The notes under the pieces are model-generated. The model searched no databases. It was not told the DNA's origin and saw only the letters and a program-made list of their open reading frames with translations. From positions 62,001 through 126,000 of the forward strand of contig NZ_JAMHIV010000007.1 in NCBI RefSeq assembly GCF_023897065.1: a stretch of 64,000 bases of DNA, written 5' to 3'. Source of the stretch: Crossiella sp. SN42. GTDB taxonomy: Bacteria; Actinomycetota; Actinomycetes; Mycobacteriales; Pseudonocardiaceae. Shown here one piece after another: positions 36,725 to 44,670 of the stretch (position 1 is its first letter; each line of letters begins with the position of its first letter). The translations under genes and the position numbers were made by a program.

Positions 36725-36970
36725 ATGGACCGATCGGCGAGTGCGCGCTGGGCGCGGGCACGGTGGCGGCGCAGCAGCCGCAGCGGCACCGGCGCGGACT
36801 GCGTGGAGGTGGCCTGGGCGGACGGGCTGACCGGGGTGCGCGACTCCAAGCAGCCGGAGGGGCCGGTGCTGGAGTTCGCCCCGGCCGCCTGGCTGGCCTT
36901 CCTCAGCTCGGTTCCCGCCACATCCCGAACAGCGCCGGGGCGCCCGGCGGCAGGTCCAGCTTCTCGGTGA
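36725..36970 (+). CDS. DUF397 protein, C-terminally extended
   Basis: 81 residues from ATG 36725; GGAG is eight to nine bases upstream. DUF397 signature: WRRSSRSGTGADCVEVAW and VRDSKQPEGPVLEF, then the family's last segment WLAFLSSV. Normal members end about there; here the frame continues for about 20 more residues across the 3' end of the convergent GNAT gene (68-bp overlap), so the original stop may be lost. Partner of the preceding regulator; these pairs are thought to form a toxin/antitoxin-like or signalling unit. Confidence 0.8.
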   Translation: MDRSASARWARARWRRSSRSGTGADCVEVAWADGLTGVRDSKQPEGPVLEFAPAAWLAFLSSVPATSRTAPGRPAAGPASR

Positions 36971-37517
36971 CGGTGAAGCCGAAGCGCTCGTAGTAGCCGA
37001 CGTTGTCCGGCACGCACTCCAGGTAGGCGGGCAGCCGGGTACGGGTCAGCCGGGAGCGCAGCAGCGCGCCGCCGACGCCGGTGCGCTGCCGGTCCGGGTC
37101 GGCGGCCAGCAGCGAGAGGTACCAGTGCGGTGTGCGCGGCCGGCCCGCGGTCAGCGCCCGGTCCACTGCGCGGCCGCGCTCGGCGAACTCGCGGAAGTTG
37201 CGCGCGCCCATCGCGGCCAGGATGCCGGGCATCAGCAGCGCCTTGCCCCAGCGGCTGCTCTTCGGCGGGTCGGGCGGGGCCCACACGCCGCCGCCGAGCA
37301 GCCTGCCCTCGGTGTCCACCGCGACCTCCACCCCGCCGCCGGGCAGGTAGTGGCGGCGCAGCGCGTCCCCGGTCATCCGGCCGTGCACGCGGGCGCGGCT
37401 GGCCGGGTCCAGGTAGACCCAGCCGATGAACTCGTCCGGCGCGAAGGCCCGCACCAGCAGGTCGGTCAGCGCGGGCAGGTCGGCGCGTTCGGCCGGGCGG
37501 ATGCGGAGCTCGGTCAT
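36903..37517 (-). CDS. GNAT N-acetyltransferase
   Basis: 204 residues. A short N-terminal region (IRPAERADLPALTDLLVRAF) and the acetyl-CoA loop PDRQRTGVGGALLRSRLTRT, then YLECVPDNVGYYERFGFTVT, are standard GNAT elements. The start overlaps the stop of the upstream MarR-type gene by four bases (ATGA), so they are one operon. A link between the regulator's ligand and the acyl acceptor is plausible. Confidence 0.9.
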   Translation of the reverse strand: MTELRIRPAERADLPALTDLLVRAFAPDEFIGWVYLDPASRARVHGRMTGDALRRHYLPGGGVEVAVDTEGRLLGGGVWAPPDPPKSSRWGKALLMPGILAAMGARNFREFAERGRAVDRALTAGRPRTPHWYLSLLAADPDRQRTGVGGALLRSRLTRTRLPAYLECVPDNVGYYERFGFTVTEKLDLPPGAPALFGMWREPS

Positions 37518-38002
37518 CCGGCGGCCCGCTCGGCGCGCCAGCGGTCGAGCAGCTTGGGCAGCTCGGTGGTCATGTGCGTGAGGAAGTCCTGGGTGACCAG
37601 CATCCGGTGCCCGGCCGGGGTGCCCGGGCCGAGCACGGCCACGCCCTCGGCGGCCACGGCCAGCAGGTCGGTCACCGCCCGGTTCTTGCGGGCCATGGTG
37701 TCGTACCAGAACAGCTCGCCGATCCGGAAGACGTCCCGGCGCTGGCCGGGCTCGCGGTCGCGGACGATGAGCCGCAGCTCGGTCAGGTAGCGGACCGCGC
37801 CGGAGACCGCGGCCGGGCTGATGTCCAGCCGCTGGGCGATCTCGGCCGCGGTGTGCGCGCCCTCGGGTGAGGCCATGATCAGCGCGAACACCCTGGCCGC
37901 CATCCGCTGCATGCCGCCCTCGGTCATCAGCAGGGCGAACCGCTCCACGAACCGGGCCACCGCTTCCTCGTCGCGGGGCCGTTCGGGCTCGATGTCGTTC
38001 AT
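37514..38002 (-). CDS. MarR/GbsR-type winged-helix regulator
   Basis: 162 residues. The central wing-helix segment TAAEIAQRLDISPAAVSGAVRYL (about 51-73) with ARVFALIMASPEGAH before it resembles the GbsR/MarR-like subgroup; VRDREPGQRRDVFRIGELFW follows. Encoded first in an operon with the GNAT and divergent from the ArsR-like gene (60 bp). It could regulate both directions. Confidence 0.87.
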   Translation of the reverse strand: MNDIEPERPRDEEAVARFVERFALLMTEGGMQRMAARVFALIMASPEGAHTAAEIAQRLDISPAAVSGAVRYLTELRLIVRDREPGQRRDVFRIGELFWYDTMARKNRAVTDLLAVAAEGVAVLGPGTPAGHRMLVTQDFLTHMTTELPKLLDRWRAERAAG

Positions 38003-38038
38003 GACCCGGGTTTACCACACCCCCGCGTGCACAACTTT

Positions 38039-38059
38039 CTTTGCACAGGTATCTTTGCA
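38039..38059. promoter_or_regulatory. Direct repeat CTTTGCA x2 in divergent promoter
   Basis: CTTTGCA at 38039-38045 and 38053-38059, centres 14 bp apart, with a related TGCACA at 38028-38033. They overlap the -10 hexamer TATCTT (38050-38055), so a repressor bound here would block transcription. Confidence 0.4.
38050..38055 (+). promoter_or_regulatory. -10 hexamer TATCTT, leaderless ArsR-like gene
   Basis: TATCTT, seven bases before ATG 38063. Confidence 0.5.
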
Positions 38060-38062
38060 ACT

Positions 38063-38629
38063 ATGACCGAGTCTCCCCGGGAGCTGACCGACCCAGCGGC
38101 GCTGAAGGCCTTCACGCACCCGCTGCGGCAGCGCATCCTGCGGGAGCTGCACCGCAACGGCCCGGCCACCGCGACCACCCTGGCCGCCGCGCTCGGGCAG
38201 AACACCGGGGCCACCAGCTACCACCTGCGCCAGCTCGCCCGGCACGACTTCATCCGCGAGGACCCGGAGCTGGGCCACGGCAAGCAACGCTGGTGGCGGC
38301 CCACCGCCAAGGACATCCGCTTCCCCCGCGCCGCCGGGCAGCCGCCGGAGGTGCAGGCCCTGCTGGCCAAGCTCGCCGACGAGGGCCTGGCCGCCGACCT
38401 GGCCACCTACGCGCGCTTTGCCGAGCGCCGGGCCGAGTTCGGCGAGTGGCGGGACGCGGTGCCCTACTCCAGGGGCGCGCTCACCCTGACCCAGGAGGAG
38501 CTGGGCCGGTTCTTCGCCGACTACCTCGACCTGCTCAACCGGTACCGGGAGCAGCACGACCCGGACGCCCCCGACTCCCGCCGCCTGCTGGTGCGCTGGG
38601 TTGCCTTCCCCGATCCAGGGGACGGCTGA
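38063..38629 (+). CDS. ArsR-type winged-helix regulator
   Basis: 188 residues. N-terminal wHTH: LKAFTHPLRQRILRELHRNG then ATTLAAALGQNTGATSYHLR (about 12-60), with RHDFIREDPELGHGKQRWW as the wing. The C-terminal part is of the helix-turn-helix-domain type with RGALTLTQEELGRFFADY, often near a hydrolase or transporter. The hydrolase gene begins 107 bp downstream. Divergent from the MarR operon. Confidence 0.88.
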   Translation: MTESPRELTDPAALKAFTHPLRQRILRELHRNGPATATTLAAALGQNTGATSYHLRQLARHDFIREDPELGHGKQRWWRPTAKDIRFPRAAGQPPEVQALLAKLADEGLAADLATYARFAERRAEFGEWRDAVPYSRGALTLTQEELGRFFADYLDLLNRYREQHDPDAPDSRRLLVRWVAFPDPGDG

Positions 38630-38736
38630 GAAAAGGAAGACCGGTGTCGCCGAGTTGCCGCTCGGCGACACCGGAGCAACGGAAGCACGCGCCATTTCCC
38701 GTGTACGCAACCTCCGCATGGAAAGGAGAGCACCCT

Positions 38737-40095
38737 GTGCTGCTCCGGATCAAGCTCGCCACGCTGCTCGCGGTCACCGCGACGCTCGCTGCTGCCTTAC
38801 CCGGTCACGCCCAACCGTCCTCGCGGTCGGAACAGGTCAGCTTCAGCCGGGAGGGACTGAACTTCCCTGCTCTGGTCACCTCCCCCGGCACGCCCGGCCG
38901 CCACCCGGCGGTGGTGCTGATCAGCGGTTCCGGGGCCACCGAGGCGGACAACATGCTGCCCGAGGCGCAGGCCTTCGCCAGGGCCGGGATCGTCGCGCTG
39001 ACCTACCGCAAGCGCACCGAGGGCTACTCCAAGTTCCACCGGGACTACACCCAGCTCGCCGACGACGCCCTCGCCGGGCTCGCGCTGCTGCGGAACCGGC
39101 CGGACGTCGACCCGGCCCGGATCGGGGTGTTCGGCTTCTCCGAGGGCGGCTGGGTGGCCCCGCTGGCCGCGACCCGCTCGGCCGAGGTCCGGTTCCTGAT
39201 CACGGTGGGCGCCAACGGGTTGACCCCGGCCCGGCAGGAGACCTGGGCGATCGCCAACCGGGCCCGCCGGCACGGCCTCCAGGGCTCGCTCAACCACTTC
39301 CTGCGCACCGCGATGCGGCAGGTCACCGAGGGCGGGGTGTTCCCGGAACCGTTCTACGACCCGGTGCCCACGCTGGCGAAGGTGACCGTGCCGGTGCTCG
39401 CGGTGTGGGGCGGCTACGACGTGCTCACCCCGCCCGGTGAGTCCCTGGAGGTCTACCGGGACACCTTCGCCCGCACCGGGCACCGGCAGCACACGCTCAA
39501 GACCTATCCGGACGGTCAGCACCGCGTCCTGGGCACCGACGACCGCGGCTTCACCAAGCGCGCGGACTACCAGCCGGGCTACCTGGACCTGTTGGGCGAC
39601 TGGGTGAACACCACCGCCTTCAGCACCGCGGCCTCCACTGTGGACGCTCCGGCCAGGCAGGAGGCGCGCACCCTGCCGAGGGAACCCCTGTCCTGGTGGG
39701 AGGCGGGCTGGCTCCAGCTGGCCGCGCTGGCCCTGATGCTGCTCGGCTTCCTCGGTTACGGGGTCGGCGCGCTGCGGCGGACCCGGTCGGTGCGCCCGGC
39801 GCGCTGGCTGGCCGGACTGGGTGGCGTGGCAGTGCTGGGCGCGCTCGGCTACTTCGCGTTCCTGTTCAGCAGCAACGCCTCTGTGGTCGGCGGTCCGATC
39901 ATCCTCGGCCGCCCGCTGCCCTACCTGGCGCTGCAACTGCTGTGGCTGGCCACCGTGGTGGCCGGGGTGGTCACCGCGCTGGCCTGGCGGCGGGAGCGGG
40001 CGGAGGTGGTCGCGCGGGTGCGGCTGCCGCTGCTGCTGGCCGGGACCGCGGTGCTGGTGCCCTTCGGCCTGTACTGGGGCCTGCTGCTGCCCTGA
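38737..40095 (+). CDS. Secreted/membrane alpha/beta hydrolase with C-terminal membrane helices
   Basis: 452 residues from GTG 38737, chosen for its AAGGAGAG site six bases upstream. A signal peptide (LLRIKLATLLAVTATLAAAL) precedes an alpha/beta hydrolase: GFSEGG with the nucleophile Ser near 133, the acid in WGGYDVLTPP and the base in YPDGQHR. After a 40-residue linker, four hydrophobic helices (about 328-450) would anchor it in the membrane with the catalytic domain outside. Substrate unknown. Regulated perhaps by the upstream ArsR-like protein. Confidence 0.85.
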   Translation: MLLRIKLATLLAVTATLAAALPGHAQPSSRSEQVSFSREGLNFPALVTSPGTPGRHPAVVLISGSGATEADNMLPEAQAFARAGIVALTYRKRTEGYSKFHRDYTQLADDALAGLALLRNRPDVDPARIGVFGFSEGGWVAPLAATRSAEVRFLITVGANGLTPARQETWAIANRARRHGLQGSLNHFLRTAMRQVTEGGVFPEPFYDPVPTLAKVTVPVLAVWGGYDVLTPPGESLEVYRDTFARTGHRQHTLKTYPDGQHRVLGTDDRGFTKRADYQPGYLDLLGDWVNTTAFSTAASTVDAPARQEARTLPREPLSWWEAGWLQLAALALMLLGFLGYGVGALRRTRSVRPARWLAGLGGVAVLGALGYFAFLFSSNASVVGGPIILGRPLPYLALQLLWLATVVAGVVTALAWRRERAEVVARVRLPLLLAGTAVLVPFGLYWGLLLP

Positions 40096-40215
40096 TCCAC
40101 AACCGCTGAACGGCGCTACCCCGGTCCCGCACCGCATGTTAGGAACTGACTGTTCCTGCGGCAAGGTTGCCAACAGGTAACCACGCCGTGCCGTCCCCCA
40201 CCACGGCAGGTGTCC

Positions 40216-40602
40216 ATGACCGGAATCCCGTTACGCACGCTCATAGTCGGCGGCGCCGCCCTGGTGGCGGCGCTGTCGAGCGCCCCGGCCGCGCTGGCCG
40301 ACTCCTCCCGCTGCACCGCGGATGCCGCCTGCGCGGGCAAGGCCTCGTTCAAGTCCCTCGGCGAGGTCTTCACCGTCACCGACCAGGTCGGCGACGGCCA
40401 CTCCGCGGTGCTGCTCTACTGGCTGCCCGACGGCACCGGCCCGCACCTGGTGTGGAACGCCAAGGGCAAGGGCACCAGCGTCACCGCGAACCTGGAACTG
40501 GCCGAGGGCAGCTGGGTGCACTACCGGGTCTGCCTCGGCGAGCACGGCACCAAGGACGTGCTGGAGAGCACCTGCGGCGTCACCGTCACCGACCGAGCCT
40601 GA
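40216..40602 (+). CDS. Small secreted protein
   Basis: 128 residues. A clear signal peptide (residues 1-29, ending APAALA) precedes about 100 residues with four Cys (DAACAGK, YRVCLGEHG, ESTCGV and CTADA) that may form two disulfides. No family recognised. Fourteen bases separate it from the PhoD gene, so the two probably share an mRNA and it may assist the phosphatase or the wall. Confidence 0.75.
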   Translation: MTGIPLRTLIVGGAALVAALSSAPAALADSSRCTADAACAGKASFKSLGEVFTVTDQVGDGHSAVLLYWLPDGTGPHLVWNAKGKGTSVTANLELAEGSWVHYRVCLGEHGTKDVLESTCGVTVTDRA

Positions 40603-40616
40603 CCAGGAGGATCCCG

Positions 40617-42143
40617 ATGTCGCTGAACCGTCGTCTGTTCCTGGTCACCGGCCTGGCCACCACCGGAGCCCTGGCCGCCCCCGCCACCGTGCTCGGCCTC
40701 TCCGACGCCCCCGCCCGCCGCCTCGCGCCGCTGGCCGACCCGTTCACCCTCGGCGTCGGCTCCGGGGAACCGCGCCCGGACGGCATGGTGCTGTGGACCC
40801 GCCTCGCGCAGAACCCCCTGGACCCCGACGGCGGCATGGGCGCCGCGGCGGTGGAGGTGGAGTGGCAGGTGGCCACCGACGCGGCGATGACCGCGGTCGT
40901 GGCCACGGGCAAGGAGACCGCGGTGGCCGCCGAGGGCCACAGCGTGCACGCTGAACCCCGCGGCTTGCAGCCCGGCCGGGAGTACTTCTACCGGTTCAAG
41001 GCAGGGGCCGCCCTCTCCCCCGTCGGCCGCACCCGCACCGCGCCCGCGGCCGGGACCGAGCCGGCCAAGCTGACCTTCTCCTTCGCCTCCTGCGCGCACT
41101 TCGAGGAGGGCTGGTACCACGCCTACCGCTACCTGGCCGCCGACCGGCCGGACCTGGTGCTCTTCCTCGGCGACTACATGTACGAGAAGCCCTCCGGGCA
41201 GGCCACCAAGGTGCGCGGCTACACCGACTTCGACGAGACCGACACCCTGGGCGAGTACCGCATCCGCTACGCCCAGCACCGCCTCGATCCGATGCTGCGG
41301 GCCGCGCACGCCGCCGCGCCCTGGCTGGTGGTCTTCGACGACCACGAGCTGCGCAACAACTGGGCCGGTGGCCACACCGAACCCGCCGCGGCCCGCAGGC
41401 AGGCCTCGTTCCAGGCGTTCTGGGAGAACATGCCGCTGCCCAAGGCGATGAAACCAGCCAGCGGCAAGATCAACCTCTATCGCGGGGTGGCCTGGGGCTC
41501 ACTGGCCCGCTTCCACCTGATGGACACCCGCCAGCACCGCTGGCTGCAAGCCCCGGCCGGGTCCTGCGCGGAGATCACCAAGGAGGCGCGCACCCTCACC
41601 GGCGCCGCCCAGGAGAAGTGGCTCCTCGATCGGCTCGCGGTCAAGGAGTCGCGCTGGGACATCCTGGGCCAGCAGGTCTTCTTCGCCCAGCGCGACACCG
41701 ACGGCGCGGCAGGCACCTGCGACGTCTCCACCGACGCCTGGGACGGCTACCGGCGCAACCGGGAGCGGATCACCCAGGGCTGGATCGACCGAGGCGTGCG
41801 CAACCCGGTGGTGCTCACCGGCGACGTGCACCGGGCCTGGGCGAACAACCTGCGGCTGAACTACTTCCAGCACAGCTCGCCGATCGTGGGCGCGGAGCTG
41901 GTCACCACCTCGATCACCTCGCACAGCTCCACCACCCCGCCCGCCGGGCTGGCCAAGAACCCGCACCTCAACTACGTCGGGCACACCCGCGGCTACGTGC
42001 GGGCCACGCTCACCCCGGCGCAGCTGACCGCGGAGTTCATGCAGGTGTCCTCGGTGCTGGAGAAGGATCCGGCCAAGGTGACGCTGTCGGTGGCGCGCAG
42101 GTTCGCGGTGCTGGACGGCAAACCGGGGGTGCAGCGGCTCTGA
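40617..42143 (+). CDS. phoD: PhoD-type alkaline phosphatase/phosphodiesterase
   Basis: 508 residues with a strong AGGAGG site. NRRLFLVTG at 4-12 is a twin-arginine signal, so the protein is exported folded via Tat. A N-terminal PhoD-N domain (LGVGSGEPRPDGMVLWTRLA) precedes the metallophosphatase: SFASCAHFEEG, LVLFLGDYMYE, FDDHELRNNW and LTGDVHRAW carry the Fe/Ca ligands. Family members hydrolyse phosphodiesters, including teichoic acid and phospholipid, usually under phosphate limitation. No obvious PHO box was found in the 120 bp upstream of the operon. Confidence 0.92.
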   Translation: MSLNRRLFLVTGLATTGALAAPATVLGLSDAPARRLAPLADPFTLGVGSGEPRPDGMVLWTRLAQNPLDPDGGMGAAAVEVEWQVATDAAMTAVVATGKETAVAAEGHSVHAEPRGLQPGREYFYRFKAGAALSPVGRTRTAPAAGTEPAKLTFSFASCAHFEEGWYHAYRYLAADRPDLVLFLGDYMYEKPSGQATKVRGYTDFDETDTLGEYRIRYAQHRLDPMLRAAHAAAPWLVVFDDHELRNNWAGGHTEPAAARRQASFQAFWENMPLPKAMKPASGKINLYRGVAWGSLARFHLMDTRQHRWLQAPAGSCAEITKEARTLTGAAQEKWLLDRLAVKESRWDILGQQVFFAQRDTDGAAGTCDVSTDAWDGYRRNRERITQGWIDRGVRNPVVLTGDVHRAWANNLRLNYFQHSSPIVGAELVTTSITSHSSTTPPAGLAKNPHLNYVGHTRGYVRATLTPAQLTAEFMQVSSVLEKDPAKVTLSVARRFAVLDGKPGVQRL

Positions 42144-42148
42144 CGAAG

Positions 42149-42154
42149 TACCGT
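42149..42154 (+). promoter_or_regulatory. -10 hexamer TACCGT, leaderless small gene
   Basis: TACCGT, seven bases before ATG 42162. Confidence 0.45.
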
Positions 42155-42161
42155 GGGGGGC

Positions 42162-42335
42162 ATGGCACAGCTTGGTGAACTGTTCCCCAGCCGCAAGCTC
42201 GGCAAGGTGACCTCCGATGAGGACGGCACCGGCGAGAAGTTCGAGCGCGGACCCCTGGACCTGGACTCCGGTGTCGTGCGGTTCGGCCGCCCCGCCCAGC
42301 GCAAGGCGGCCGAACCCACTGAAGACAAGGACTAG
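42162..42335 (+). CDS. Small acidic protein, DUF6191-like
   Basis: 57 residues: AQLGELFPSRKLGKVTSDED, then FERGPLDLDSGVVRFGRP and an acidic/basic tail. The L-G-E-L-F start and the GPLDLDSGVVR motif resemble small actinobacterial proteins grouped as DUF6191. No known role. Its stop overlaps the stop of the convergent PrmC-like gene. Confidence 0.65.
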   Translation: MAQLGELFPSRKLGKVTSDEDGTGEKFERGPLDLDSGVVRFGRPAQRKAAEPTEDKD

Positions 42336-43105
42336 GCCGGGCGCTGCCCGATGACGACGGTGGCTCCCGCTTCCTCGTCCTCGGCGATCTCCGGCACCAG
42401 CCCGCAGGCGGCGAAGGTGTCGGCGGTGCGCGGGGCCTGCCGGGCGCTGGTCTCCACCAGCAGGTGACCGCCGGGAGCCAGCCAGTCCGCGGCCCCGGCG
42501 GCGACCCTGCGCTGCACGTCCAGGCCGTCCGGTCCGCCGTCCAGGGCCACCCACGGCTCGTGCAGCCTGGCCTCGGCCGGCAGCAGGCCAATGGCCTCGG
42601 TGGGCACGTAGGGCGCGTTGGCCACCAGCACGTCGATCCGGCCGCGCAGGTCGGCGGGCAGCGGTTCGTACAGGTCGCCCTGGTGGACCGGGCCGAGGAC
42701 GTTGCGGCGGGCGCAGCGCACCGCGGCCGGGTCGATGTCGGCGGCGTGCAGCTCCACCTCGCCCAGCTCGACCTCGATGGCCGCGCCCAGCGCGCCGGAG
42801 CCGCAGCACAGGTCGAGCACCACCGCCCCGGGTTTGGCCAGCGCGACCGCGCGGCTGACCAGGAACTCGGTGCGGCGGCGGGGCACGAACACACCGGGGT
42901 CGACCGCGATGCGCAGGCCGTGGAACTCCGCCCAGCCGAGCACGTGCTCCAGGGGTTCGCCGGCGATCCGGCGCAGCACCATGGCCTCGATGGCGGCCGG
43001 GAGCGGGGCGGTGGACAGGATCAATTGGGCCTCGTCCTCGGCGAAGACGCAGCCGGCGGCCCGCAGGCGGGCGGTGATGGTGGTGAAGACAGACAGGGTC
43101 GTCAT
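42332..43105 (-). CDS. PrmC-like protein-(glutamine-N5) methyltransferase
   Basis: 257 residues from ATG 43105. VVLDLCCGSGALGAAI is the SAM motif; HAADIDPAAVRCARRN follows. The catalytic motif is NAPYVPTEA instead of the NPPY of PrmC/HemK, as I recall for the TIGR03704-type subfamily of unknown substrate. The N-terminal helical domain (about 10-75) matches PrmC's substrate-binding part but is shortened. This is probably not the release-factor methylase itself. The frame is open upstream of ATG 43105 without support. Confidence 0.83.
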   Translation of the reverse strand: MTTLSVFTTITARLRAAGCVFAEDEAQLILSTAPLPAAIEAMVLRRIAGEPLEHVLGWAEFHGLRIAVDPGVFVPRRRTEFLVSRAVALAKPGAVVLDLCCGSGALGAAIEVELGEVELHAADIDPAAVRCARRNVLGPVHQGDLYEPLPADLRGRIDVLVANAPYVPTEAIGLLPAEARLHEPWVALDGGPDGLDVQRRVAAGAADWLAPGGHLLVETSARQAPRTADTFAACGLVPEIAEDEEAGATVVIGQRPA

Positions 43106-43246
43106 GGAACGCGCCTTCCGGAATGCCGAGTAGGGGCGCTCGGGATCGACGCGGTCAGGCGAACCGCGGGTCCGGGTGGCGAGAGCACCCCGCTGCACAA
43201 GCGGTAATGGGTCCCACCTCCTCGGCCGATCCGATGTTCCGGCCGC

Positions 43247-43867
43247 TCACGCTACACCAGGAGGCCCTGGCGCCCGTGCCGGGTCGGTGACCAGCAGCGG
43301 GTTGTCCCCGGCCAGTTCGGCCAGCACCGCGGCCGTGCCGCCGGCGCGCATCCGGGCCTGTTCGGCCGCGGTCACCCCGACGGCCTGCAGGAACAGCACC
43401 TTCCCGTTCGGCGTGGCCAGCTCGCCCAGCTCGGGGTCGGCCACGAGGGTGAAGGCGGTGAGCCCGGTGGGCGGGGCGTCGGGCAGGGTGGGGTGGCCGG
43501 TGATGGGGCGGCGCAGGTCCAGGCGGTGGCCGGGTTCCAGCAGCAGCAGGCGGGTGTTCACCTGCCGGGCCAGGTGGTGCACGATCTCGAACGGCCAGCC
43601 TGGCGCCTCGGCCTCGTCGCCGCGGCGCACTCGCAGGGTCAGCTCGAAGCCCCAGCCGGAGAACTCCGGGTCCTCCTCCGGGCCCGCCTCGTGCAGTTCG
43701 CTGAGGCCGTAGCTGATGTAGTGCCAGTGCCCGGCGGCCGGGTAGGCCACGCAGCAGGCCAGCGCGCCACCGGGCGGGAAGCCGACCCTGCGGGGCTGGC
43801 GGCCGGGGTAGAGCGCGGCCAGCGCGGCGTCGATGGCGTCCTGGCCGGGCGCCGGGCATTGGGTCAT
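43247..43867 (-). CDS. Suppressor-of-fused (SUFU) domain protein
   Basis: 206 residues. Bacterial SUFU-like proteins share an HWHYISYGLSELHE segment (about 48-61), SGWGFELTLRVRR and NGKVLFLQAVGVT; all are present here. The eukaryotic relative regulates Hedgehog signalling, but bacterial members have no known function and are often found in polymorphic-toxin immunity contexts. No toxin gene is adjacent. The gene is followed on the same strand (17 bp upstream) by a hydrolase operon. Confidence 0.83.
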   Translation of the reverse strand: MTQCPAPGQDAIDAALAALYPGRQPRRVGFPPGGALACCVAYPAAGHWHYISYGLSELHEAGPEEDPEFSGWGFELTLRVRRGDEAEAPGWPFEIVHHLARQVNTRLLLLEPGHRLDLRRPITGHPTLPDAPPTGLTAFTLVADPELGELATPNGKVLFLQAVGVTAAEQARMRAGGTAAVLAELAGDNPLLVTDPARAPGPPGVA

Positions 43868-43884
43868 CGGGGCATCATGCCGTT

Positions 43885-44670
43885 TCAGCCGACCGTGCGC
43901 AGGAAGCCGCGCACGGCCTCGGCGAAGGCGGCCGGATCGTCGTCGTGGATCCAGTGCCCGCACCCGGCCAGCTCCACCAGCTCCACTCCCGGCCGCACCA
44001 TCTCCTTGGCCAGCGCGGCCGGCAGCATCGGGCTGTGTTCGCCGCGCAGCAACAGGGCCGGGCAGGTGACGGCCAGCCAGTCGGCCCAGTGGTCGCCGAG
44101 CCCGCCGCGCTGGGTGGCGGCCAGGTCGGCGTAGTCGAAGCAGAGCCGCCAGCCCTGCGCGGTCTGGATGGCGCTGGCCATGAAGTAGTCCAGCACCGGC
44201 ACCCGCTGGGCGATCTGTGCCCGCAGCTCCTCCTCGGTATCGGCCAGCAGGGGCCAGCCGGTGAGGTCGAGCTCGGGGTGTTCGATCTCCGGGGCGCGCA
44301 TCACCGCGCCGAAGTCCTCCACCACCAGCGCGCGCACCAGCTCGGGGTGCCGGGCGGCGAGCTGGTAGGCGTTGAGGCCGCCCAGGGAGTGGCCGAGCAC
44401 CGGCAGCGGGCCGAGGTCCAGGTGCCGCAGGAAGGCCGCGGCGTCGGCGACGAACTCCGCGCGGCCGAAGTCGCCGCCGTGCTCGCTGCGCCCGTGCCCG
44501 CGCTGGTCCAGGGCGAGCACCCGGTACTCCGGCGCGAGGTCGGCGGCCAGCCGGGCGAACTGGCTGCCGCGCCCGAAACTGCCGTGCAGCAACAGGATCG
44601 GCGCTCCCGCACCGCCGAAGTCGACCCAGCCGAACCGCCGCCCGCCAAGGTCCACAGTGGACTCGATCAT
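43885..44670 (-). CDS. Alpha/beta-fold hydrolase
   Basis: 261 residues. LLLHGSFGRGSQFARLA (oxyanion region), LGHSLGG with nucleophile Ser near 95, the acid near LLRGEHSPM and the base in ELAGCGHWIHDDDP. Resembles bacterial haloperoxidase-like or esterase-type hydrolases. Its start overlaps the upstream Fes-like gene stop (ATGA), so the two are coupled. Substrate unknown. Confidence 0.87.
   Translation of the reverse strand: MIESTVDLGGRRFGWVDFGGAGAPILLLHGSFGRGSQFARLAADLAPEYRVLALDQRGHGRSEHGGDFGRAEFVADAAAFLRHLDLGPLPVLGHSLGGLNAYQLAARHPELVRALVVEDFGAVMRAPEIEHPELDLTGWPLLADTEEELRAQIAQRVPVLDYFMASAIQTAQGWRLCFDYADLAATQRGGLGDHWADWLAVTCPALLLRGEHSPMLPAALAKEMVRPGVELVELAGCGHWIHDDDPAAFAEAVRGFLRTVG

Noticed and set aside
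40096-40215. PHO box upstream of the PhoD operon
   Set aside because: No convincing 11-bp direct repeat of the PhoP type could be aligned; only short inverted repeats such as AGGAAC/GTTCCT are present.
43106-43246. Leader peptide with an ATT start upstream of the PrmC-like gene
   Set aside because: A GGAGG-like site is followed by ATT, a start used in very few genes; no ATG, GTG or TTG at the right distance.
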